NCBI GenBank assembly: GCA_000349905.1
Contig: KB722746.1
Span: 51,983-115,982 of the forward strand
Source of the DNA: Volvariella volvacea V23
Lineage: Eukaryota > Basidiomycota > Agaricomycetes > Agaricales > Pluteaceae
Direction: 5' to 3'
Length of the DNA: 64,000 nucleotides
Position 1 is the first letter of the stretch. Each line of letters opens with the position of its first letter. Below the pieces are notes generated by a model. That model did not search any database and had not been told where the DNA came from. It was given only the letters and a program-made list of their open reading frames with translations. The position numbers and the translations under genes were made by a program. Positions 55,575 through 64,000 of this stretch are shown here, piece after piece.

Positions 55575-58128
55575 TGGAGTGGTAGAAAGCAAAGGTTGCA
55601 GTGGGTAAACGCTCGAGATGAGAGTACGAGTTCAAGATGGTACACGAGGCGGTTGCGTGAGAGTCTTCCGAGCAAGAGCTGTTGCAAACCTTCCACTTAT
55701 AGGCACTTTTGATTTTGCGCCCACATTGCCCATATCGGCCGGACAATGAGTTGAGCGTTTGGTCATCCAATGTGTCCATTGGGTATTACCGCACGCATTC
55801 GTGGGGGATCCAGTGGGTAGTCCACTTGTTGGCATTGATGGATTCCACAGTTTATTCAGTCCCTCGCGTTCGAGATTCAAGGGAGACTATCATCGGTCCA
55901 TCCGTTCGACCTTCGTATCACCAGCAAAGGCGCCACCACTACACCCTGCATCCTTCTCCCGATCACCTCAATGGATGCTCGTACGGATACAGTTCGCATA
56001 CGCTTGGGGATCCAGAGAGGTGTTGGGACATTCATACGAGATCAAATTATGGAAGGGAATACGCTGTCAACTTGATTCCCGCGGTGCGTTTCTCGCATTT
56101 TCGGTAATGTAAATGTCTCTAAGGTGTGCTCAGGACCGGAACAGGCCCCCGTAGTCTGCGTGCACCATTTCCGATAGATTGCTCGCTGGCTTACTATCAC
56201 TCGTCCCGTACTCCCTTAGGACGCATGGGTCTAGTACTGGGGCTCTCGCAACCAACGATCTAAAAATAATAAGTCAACACGGACACCGATCTGGGTTCAA
56301 AGCGAATACTAGAAGTACGAATTCAATCTGATCACACAGACGACGGGTTATAGCACGCGATGAGAACGTTCAGCATATAGGTAAGCGCAGTTATCTCGTC
56401 TGAGCTTATCGACTGTTCATATAAAACCATGCTCGACGTCGACATACCCTCTCTACCACTCCCATTCCTTTCTCGCCTTCTTGTCGATTTTGATCTTTAA
56501 GTTTCTTTTTCGCAGGACCAATGCTTGTAGCTCATACTACCCGTCAATGGCGGTTTTGTCAGAGAGGGATGCGTGCACTGATGGGTTGGCATCGCCGGAT
56601 TGGGCTTGATCGATGGGCGAGCAGCGCAAAGTGATTTGGATGATACACGGGGAAAAAGAGGAGCGTGCAGCGATCTCGTGCTTCTTACTGATCATCGACA
56701 CGAAATTTGAGAGCACTGGTTGACTTAGTACACAAATAATACATCGCAGTACGCCTACGAGTTTCAGTCGATATATCAGAGCATACACGTACGAGCAACG
56801 AACCCGTCTCACAAAAGGTTGGGACAGCCTGACGCGTATTTGATGCGTGATGCTGAGTTCTAAGCGTTTGGCTTGGAATATGATATACGATGGTGGAGAG
56901 GTTGTATAGATACATTCCAGGATATGCTTGATATAGATAGGATGAGAAGTCTGCCACTCGTAGCAGGCCCTATGAAGCCGCAGAACACAGAAGTCACAAC
57001 TCCACAATGAGATAACAAAGGAAAGCCCGACTTACCCTGTATGACTTTGCTCAAATCCTTGGACAGACTCCTATCACATCCCGAGTCACTTGGCGGTTGG
57101 ATCGGCTTTAGGTGCAACCTGGCAGATACCACGACGTCGTAGGATGAACTGAGGGTAAATTTTGGACCTCCTTTCGTCTCAGTGGTGATCGATGTCCAAT
57201 ACGATGAACCCATCGTATTCAGTTTTGGAGTATGAGGATTTAAAACCTAGATAGATTGAGCTACCCGCACAAAAGCATGTACAACAACACCCACCTCGTA
57301 CGACCATCGGATAGATTCTTGTATGCAGAATCGAAGGATGATCCGTCTTGTCTAAAAATTCGGTTAGATGTCATTGGATGTGGTTTGATGCAGATGTGAG
57401 ATGCAGGCAGACCTACGGACGAGGTCAAATAGGTGGGTGAAGGTGGGTGAAAGTGGGCGAAGTGAATGAACCAAGCAGGATCTAGGGGTGGCCATCTTGA
57501 GCTTGAATGCAACTGGAAGCACTGCGCAGTTATCATCTTGTGGGCTTGTTCCTTTCAATAGCGATGATACTACGATGGAAAGCGAGTATGACACTTGAGG
57601 TGTAATCGTCATTGGAGATGACGCCATTGCAGAGTGGGTATGTTTGAGGATGAGTTAACAATGGAGTACCACAAAAAGTGCGATGGGTATGATTGCTGGC
57701 CCTGAGCGACGCGAGGAATGAGCAAGGCGATATACCATGGCCATCCGAAGCATAAGATTTAAACATGGTACCCACCATGAAATCGCGTTATGGGGGTGCC
57801 TATAGTGACAGGATATCCTAGAGCTAGGTATCTAAATCACGGATTACGGGGTAAGGCGATGAGAAAGGTCACAAGCAGGGGAAAGGACTCACTTGTCTGT
57901 TCAGACGACTTCCGCATTTGAGTACAGAGGCAGCTGTCAAATGAACGGCTGACAGTGCAGAGAATATGTGTGCAACTTCGACTGCGGTGCTGAGAAATTG
58001 TGACGTCTAAATCGCACCGTGTGATTGAGGTAAGAGTGCAAGTCGTTTGTGTAGAAAATGAACGAAGGGTTGCTCGAAAAGTGGAGGAATACGTTTCCCA
58101 CGATCTCGCGAGTTTCCTTCACATCGCG
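55575..58128. other. No supported gene
   Basis: About 2.5 kb upstream of the NACHT-WD40 gene. It should hold its promoter at the left end. Open frames such as 56860-57213 and 57533-57778 on the minus strand show no motif or convincing splicing. Confidence 0.4.
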
Positions 58129-58138
58129 CTTGCCACCA

Positions 58139-58140
<2 letters not shown>
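58129..58140. repeat. Target-site duplication of the poly(A) retroposon, left
   Basis: CTTGCCACCAAG directly precedes the T run and recurs at 58435-58446. Confidence 0.85.
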
Positions 58141-58174
<34 letters not shown>

Positions 58175-58434
58175 CTGTTAACGATTGCCCGGGGGGGCGG
58201 ACCGTGCTACCTAAGTACATGGCGAGACTGACTACGGTAACAAATAACTAAGAAGTAAACCAGGCTCTGGGGGCGTGAAATGGAGGAAAGGGGAAGGTAG
58301 GGGGGAATGGGTGTCGTTATGAGGGACCCAGCGTCACGACTAGCCCCCACCCCTGCGAATACGTCACTACGGGGCAGGCCTCGACGGATAGGCGGAGACA
58401 GTACGTATACTATCGTGCCGACGTAATAGAAGAT
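58141..58434 (-). mobile_element. Poly(A) retroposon (SINE or 5'-truncated LINE), 294 bp
   Basis: On the minus strand the element ends in an uninterrupted A run of 31 (seen as T at 58141-58171). It is flanked by a perfect 12-bp direct repeat, CTTGCCACCAAG. This is the signature of target-primed reverse transcription. I could not identify a convincing Pol III A box or B box or any reverse transcriptase remnant, so SINE and truncated LINE remain open. Confidence 0.8.
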
Positions 58435-58446
58435 CTTGCCACCAAG
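58435..58446. repeat. Target-site duplication of the poly(A) retroposon, right
   Basis: Second copy of CTTGCCACCAAG, identical to 58129-58140. Confidence 0.85.
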
Positions 58447-58601
58447 TTGGTCTTGCAACAATCTAAGCTCATCCAATCAGTACAGGTTTTATAAATATCA
58501 CATTCTTCCTGTCCGTCTCCTTTTCGCGAAGGTGGCGTAGAAAGCATATCAATCTGACACGCTTATGAGATCTAGGTCGACCAAAAAGCAAAAATGGGTC
58601 C

Positions 58602-58707
58602 ACAGAGCAAGATACAGGTGACAGGTTGTATACTGTCATCTCTAAGGTTTAGCAGAGCCAGTTTTATTATTTACAGAGCAAGATACAGGTGACAGGTTGT
58701 ATACTGT
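58602..58707 (+). repeat. Perfect 35-bp direct repeat
   Basis: A 35-bp block beginning ACAGAGCAAGATACAGG occurs at 58602-58636 and again at 58673-58707, offset 71 bases. It lies in the 3' flank of the WrbA-type gene. Confidence 0.8.
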
Positions 58708-58822
58708 AGCAGTATAGTTTCTTCTCATTGAGGACAAGGTAGACCAGATGATGCACACAGATACGAATGATTATAGCTTGTGCTCAACGCCCCCGCTTCT
58801 CTTCACATCCAACTCCATCAAA

Positions 58823-60039
58823 TTACTGAAACTTGACCTTGGATACTGTATTCCAGAACGCGCGCCCTTGAATTTCCGCCAACTCCAACTCACGAGCAGA
58901 GGGTTGACGAGAGTTATCACCTGCGGCGAGTGTCCCTGCACCCCAAGCAGAACCTATGCAACCACGTAAGCACAAAGCAATTAGACACCCCGCAACTTGT
59001 GGACAAGAACTCACCGCCACGAGGTTCATCGAGCTTAGACATCAACGGGAACGCATGAGAATACCCAAGTGGAACATAAATCATGCCATGATGGACCAAG
59101 GTCGAGAGAGTATTCATAGCGGTAGTCTCCTGTCCGCCTCCCATCGTCGAAGTGGAGGAGAATATACCAACATACTTTCCAGCAAGTGAACCATTGGCCC
59201 ACAGCTTTCCAGTTGCGTCCCAGAGCACCTACGCAGACCGAATGAGATCGTGCTGATACTGATGAGAAACCGGTAGCGCTAACCTTCCATTGAGCAGGCA
59301 TATTGCCGTACCTAGTCGGGATACCAAACAAAAAAGCATCGTACTCCGTAAGAGTCGTCGGATTCGCAATAGGATAATCGGGCTTCTTTGGAGCGTGCAT
59401 CTTGGTCAAAATTTCATCCGAGAGCGTCTCGGTGACCCTGTTTGAAGGGGGAGTGAGCCATGGGCGGAAGCAAAACCCAAAATCGTTTTGAAATCAACAT
59501 CGGACAATGACTCAATTGGGATATGTCTCATGATGTCATAACATCATTTCGATAGTGTCGAGTTTTGGCTCATTCAGTACTGCGCCCGAGCATTCTGTGA
59601 GGAACGCGCGATTACGCATCTCACCATGGTGAAAGGCAATCCAGTCCAGCAGCAGCTGAGAGGGGCACGAAAATGAAACATAACGGGCAGTGCGCTTACT
59701 GGTAGATAGTGGCTTTACCGCCTGCAGATTCAATTCCAGTCTTGACAGATTCAGCCACTGTGGATGCAGAAACGAGGAGAATTGTAGCATGTATGATTGA
59801 TGGCGTAATTGAGGTTGCAATTGAGAGCGAGGGACGAAAGGGGATATGGTACAGATGTCGAAAAATGGAGAATCGACATCAGTATCAGTTCAAAACCCTA
59901 GCATGCATGCAGACAGAAAGGCACTAGGAGTTGACCGGGTTCTCGTTGGAGAATCCGCCTACTGAAGCAGAATGGACTCACTCTTGGCGATATGGCCGTA
60001 CAGGCTATAAATGACAATTGCGACGCGGGGAGAAGACAT
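58823..60039 (-). CDS. WrbA-type NAD(P)H:quinone oxidoreductase (flavodoxin-like)
   Basis: FMN-binding enzyme that reduces benzoquinones by two electrons, protecting the cell from semiquinones and, in wood or litter fungi, assisting aromatic breakdown. Five exons (59982-60039, 59700-59757, 59284-59437, 59015-59228, 58823-58953) sum to 615 nt, giving 204 residues, the usual length. Motifs are the phosphate-binding N-terminus [17 protein letters not shown], then [20 protein letters not shown] around the flavin, [20 protein letters not shown], and the C-terminal [21 protein letters not shown] with [13 protein letters not shown]. No signal peptide, so cytosolic or peripheral to membranes. It follows the F-box gene head-to-tail. 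Confidence 0.93.
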
Positions 60040-60355
60040 TGCTATTTCAAGAACACAGGAAAGTAGGAATTCCTAGAGATATTTTGAGCGTATGTGTGGT
60101 AGGAAGGTAAGCGTTGAGACCCGGCGGTGGAAGTACAAGTGTCTTATATGTTTGAGACAGCCCACGGCAAATCGCGTTTGCGTTAAAGGGGTAACAGACG
60201 CGTTGTGCACTTTGGCATACAGATATCTTACATGACACAGTCCATAGAGCAAAGCAATCAAATATCCGTAATTCAGTCCAGAAGCAGCATGGAACATACT
60301 CGTCTGCGCCTCAAACTCAGGTCCCCAAGTTCAAGCCCAACATGCGAGACGAAAG
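60040..60355. other. Short spacer, promoter of the WrbA-type gene
   Basis: Spacer of 316 bases between the F-box gene stop and the WrbA-type start, both on the minus strand. No other feature was recognised. Confidence 0.5.
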
Positions 60356-63300
60356 TCACCTGCTTCTTCTTGGTCGCTGGAAACTCTCATTTTGCATTGC
60401 TTCGAATGTATCGATTGGGAGTCTCGTGCGTGGAATATCCACGACGTGGACGGTTGAGAATAGGTTGCCTCGCAATTCGACTGTAAACCAAGGGAACACT
60501 TAGTAAATGATTCAGAACAAGCTAGAAAAAGAAGAGGGAATAGTAATAATATCAAAATCATACTTACTTCCCGATAGACTAGTGACCACAACCTTCAACT
60601 TCTCCGGATTATCCCCTAGGAGGAATCAGCTCTGCAAAAGTACAGGCAGTAGAAACGCTCACCATGCTTCACCATCCCATCCCAAACATCGTTCATCTCC
60701 TTTTCAACTTCCTTTAATCTATCCTTGTTCATCAGTCTCTCCGAATCCCAGTTCATGTACAGTCCGGTATCGGACATTTGCAAACATGAGATACCCAGTA
60801 GACATGACGCATCCGACAGGGATCTGACACGCGATATCTGGATTTCTGGTGCACTCGTACTGGTGGGAGGGGTTGACCAGTCAGGATGAATTATGAATAC
60901 ACCGTTACCCTGTGAATTATGAGTGAGAAATTCGGTCTAGAAGGCGACTTGGTGATACAGAGATGAATGTGCGAGAAGTGGTTACATGCACACCCTGCCA
61001 GCACATCTGTATTTCCAGTGATACAAGCTCGAGTTCGGTAACCACTGCTCATCGTATGGCTCCCTTGAAGCATGAATCCTCACTTACCGTAGCAGCCGCA
61101 ATTCTTCCGTTCTCGAATGCAAGATACTTAGCACCCCGATTTGGGGCGCCTAACTGAATTTCCACAAGCGCAGCGTCCAAGCCATTTCCCTCTTTGAATA
61201 TCGTCTCAAAGTTGTAGACGATAAGCAACCTTGAACCCCACAACAGTGCAACAAGGTGTTTTCCACATTCCGAGACATGTACTGCAGAAATAACCCAAGA
61301 TTAGTGAGATAGCTGACACCAGCGCTCAGGTCACTGACCCGCTATAAATTCTGACCCCCTCGCTCCGTTCTCAATCTTCAGCTCCGTCTCTCTCACTCCG
61401 ACTTCATGCCCAACAACTTCTCTCCAATCATATCCCCTCCTAAAATCACCACTAGTCATATCGTAATCGCCCTCATCCCAATCCCCTCCTGCGTTCCAAT
61501 TGTTGTCATCCTCGCTATCTGGATGACCATTACCATTGTCTGCTGTGTCCCAACAATCCTCAGTTAAAGCTTCTTCAGAAAAGCTTTCCGTTACTGATTT
61601 CGCTTCCTCCTCCTTAGCCTTCCCCTTGTCCACAGCTCCTTCCATCTCAGCCTTACCCTCGTCTACAACCTCAGAAGCAGCAGGTCCCTCAACCTCAGAG
61701 AAAGGAGGCGGGCGCTCGCTCGAGTCCGATTTGCCCAGAATGTAGTACCACGTCTTCTCCCCTTCCTTCCTGTCTTCCTGGCTATACTCCCGATCATACC
61801 GGACTATCCTCCTCATGGGCTTTTCTCCCTCCTGTCCATTTAACATTGCGTTCCCCCAACTGCTCTCCCACCATCCCTTCTTCCCGCCCAAAATATCCAT
61901 AACAGGTCTCCTCGTCTCCCTAGAGAACACTCTCAAGACCTTTGTTCCGCACACGAATACGTGCCGCTTGCTGAACTCAACGTAGCGTAGCCGACCTAGT
62001 CTGGGAGTTGGTAACATCCCGGCAGCGCCAATACCAGTAAAAGGCACTACGGCCATTGACGGAGCTATAGCGCTGACTAAAGCGAAACCCAGCGCCGAAT
62101 TCTGGCCTCCGCCCCCATTCCCGCTCTGACACTGGCTGTTCGCTGTCGTCTGCGCTGAATTGTCTGCCTGAATCCAAGGCGGTCTGGCTGGAAGGCTCTG
62201 CAATCCCTCGATCTTCTGAGCCAGTTGTCCCGTTCTCACGTCCCATAAGAAGGCCGTGTCGATCGAAGAAACTAGGAGGTGTGGGTAGACGAAGCGGAAC
62301 GCCACAGTTGGCTCATCCACGCGGAGCAAAGCCCATGGTACAAATTGACCCGCGATTGGGACCGTTGCTTGAGGGAGGGATGAATTTTCTTCTGTGTTCA
62401 CATTCGCAGCGGGAGTTGAAGATGTGGATAATAGAGGGTCTTGGACTTGTTGATCCTGAGGTTCTTCTTCGCTCTCTTCTTGTTCCTCGTTCTCTTCACC
62501 TGCTTCTCTGTCTCCAAAGACTAGCTTCTTTAGTTCAGCCTCAATTCTGACTAGCTCCCTGATTTGTCTCCCATCTGGTCTAGATTCCTCCACAACTCCT
62601 TCTGGAATCCACTTGTGTGGATCCCTGAACGGATATAAATGCCACATTGAGGCTGGGAAGGAGGCTGAACTGAGTGATGCGCCAGAAGGCATTTCGATTG
62701 CCTGGGAGGAGCCTGCGAGGTGTTCATCGATAATGGGGCGTTTGAGGCGCCAGACCTCTTTCTCGCCCGTTGTACGATCAAAGATGAGGTAACCCTTGGA
62801 GTATTCGCAGTGTGCGTAACCACGGACATACGCCTGTATCCATCCATTCACGAATGTACAGTCGATTGAGATGCGAGCATAGGGTGCATGAAACCGAACC
62901 ATTAGACTTTGACCAGGACTTCTCGAGGTGGACACTCACATTGGGTAGGGACCACATTGAGAAGCCATAGTCTATCGAAGTGACGAATAATCCGCCGGTA
63001 CTATTGGTGTTGATCATGAATCCCTCTTCTTCATCTACCTTGATTCTGTGGACGGAATCGCCCGTCGCGGGATATTGCCTGAGTCTACACCGAGACTTGG
63101 GCGTGCCCCTCCAAGCGTTGTCGATTTTGAAACGTCTTTTGCCTGATGGGGAGATGAGCATTAATTGTCGGAGACGATGATGCTGATGAAACCAATACAT
63201 AGGGAAACGTATGCAGTTGCCCCAATCCTCCTTACGGTACAGTACCCAATCCAAACCGATGCAGAACAGAGAAGAACGAGATTCTCAATGCCCAGGTGGT

Positions 63301-63600
63301 GATGTGCAGAAGGCTCTAACGATTCAAATACTTACAGAAACTCTTCCACCTCTTTCCATCCGTACCATGCAATGCCTTGGTGGAATACCTTTTGGTGACG
63401 CCTTCTTCATATCCCTTCTCCAACTTATCAATCCACCCATTTCTGTATGCGATTTGATGGAAGATCCATTGCTCGTTTTGCTTCAAGTCAATAGTGTCTC
63501 TCAAGGTTTGACACACGACACGGAGAGACAAGACAGAAGGGATTGGTAGGAAGGTTATGATACGGAGGATCAGCTCGACTGGAAGCTCGAGAAATCTCAT
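60356..63600 (-). CDS. F-box protein with C-terminal beta-propeller-like region
   Basis: Probable substrate receptor of an SCF ubiquitin ligase. The N-terminus has an F-box (MRFLELPVELILRIITFLPI, then SVLSLRVVCQTLRDTID). Downstream exons encode repeated strand-rich segments (LMLISPSGKRRFKIDNAW, GGLFVTSIDYGFSMWSLPN, AYAHCEYSKGYLIFDRTTGE-like, YPHLLVSSIDTAFLWDVRTG, HLVALLWGSRLLIVYNFE) resembling a degenerate WD propeller. Two acidic low-complexity inserts interrupt it (around EENEEQEESEEEPQDQQ and in the segment near 61440-61740). The last exon, 60356-60480, encodes FSTVHVVDIPRTRLPID and is nearly repeated in the gene at the right edge. The junction of exon 1 (donor at 63335) to the next exon is unresolved: the simplest acceptor (exon start 63284) makes a TAA codon. 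So the gene may use another site or be damaged. Confidence 0.75.
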
Positions 63601-63864
63601 GGTGGTGGTCAGAACCCTCGAGCTATCAGAACACGATTGCCTTAAGCAAGCGCCTGGGAAATAAGGACAAATCGTCTCGGCCCGGTCTAGGGGTTTGCCC
63701 TCGGTCTCATATCAGCAATGAACCACTCAAAATAAAACTCTTAATATAAATAGATCTTCACACAAGTCGTCCGGTCAAGAATCCTACACCGAAAACCACA
63801 AGACCAAGTCCAGCTTTTTCCGTCTCGAACTTTGAGTTACCCGTGGCCAATTATGCTTACTGGG

Positions 63865-64000
63865 CTAACTGCCTATTTGCCAAGTTCCATTATCAAGCGC
63901 TTCCTCCCCGTCAATCGGAAGTCTTGTGCGCGGAATGTCGACTACGTGGACGGTTGAGAATACATCACCTCGCAACGGGACTGAAGATGAGTTAGAAGGA
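63865..64000 (-). CDS. F-box/propeller paralogue, 3' end only
   Basis: Partial gene running off the right edge. The last exon, 63865-63980 after an acceptor CTTCAG, encodes VPLRGDVFSTVHVVDIPRTR and ends DNGTWQIGS. It matches the last exon of the neighbouring F-box gene (VELRGNLFSTVHVVDIPRTR) in sequence and splice phase. So two copies stand head-to-tail, 264 bases apart. The function follows the neighbour: probable F-box/propeller protein. Confidence 0.75.
   Translation of the reverse strand, partial: PSNSSSVPLRGDVFSTVHVVDIPRTRLPIDGEEALDNGTWQIGS

Noticed and set aside
56537..57778. Several minus-strand frames upstream of the NACHT-WD40 gene
   Set aside because: They overlap in different frames, lack motifs, and no in-frame exon chain could be built.
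1..64000. CRISPR arrays, rRNA genes or bacterial-type operons
   Set aside because: None seen; the window is eukaryotic nuclear sequence with spliced genes, and no regularly spaced short-repeat array is present apart from the WD-repeat coding region.

Overview
The window is nuclear DNA of a filamentous basidiomycete. Genes carry many short GT-AG introns (about 45-110 nt) and some micro-exons. The gene content (fimbrin, bestrophin-type channel, S10 carboxypeptidase, GH44 glycanase, WrbA-type quinone reductase, F-box genes, large NACHT and NACHT-WD40 proteins, a chromodomain Ty3/gypsy element) resembles Agaricomycetes. Rhizoctonia-like Cantharellales are my best guess, by recollection of similar protein families rather than a search. 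I resolved splice structures by hand; where exon lengths sum to a multiple of three I say so.

Layout. 0-25 kb is a gene-rich core arm: bestrophin (-), secreted GH44 (+), two tandem acetoin/diacetyl-reductase-like SDR genes (+), serine carboxypeptidase (-), a DUF7770-like gene (+), fimbrin (-) and a Gly/Asn-rich membrane protein (-). 25-44 kb is an accessory region: a 0.7 kb inverted-repeat element, an orphan coiled-coil gene (-), and three paralogous NACHT NTPase genes (NLR1 +, NLR2 -, NLR3 +). NLR2 is cut off at an exon boundary beside a probable solo LTR. 43.8-50.6 kb is a complete LTR retrotransposon with a 5-bp target duplication, two nearly identical LTRs and a 100-N assembly gap; its gag-pol is broken by TGA codons. 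50.6-55.6 kb is AT-rich and holds a 1396-residue NACHT-WD40 gene (-) with 14 WD-like repeats. 56-58.8 kb has no clear gene but contains a poly(A) retroposon with a perfect 12-bp target duplication. 58.8-64 kb returns to ordinary genes: a WrbA-type quinone reductase (-), an F-box/beta-propeller gene (-), and the 3' end of a second copy of it (-).

How the parts fit. The central 20 kb is a young, fast-changing NLR neighbourhood. NLR1-3 share a short N-terminal asparagine-rich motif just before the NTPase; a looser version sits in front of the NACHT-WD40 protein. Such a position is where fungal NLRs carry death-effector or amyloid-type signalling motifs, so these genes are candidates for self/non-self recognition or innate-immunity receptors. 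The retrotransposon in the middle shows two notable features: a 10-nt primer-binding site complementary to its own predicted mRNA 5' end (Tf1-style self-priming), and decay by CpG transitions, visible both as TGA codons in gag-pol and in every substitution between its LTRs.
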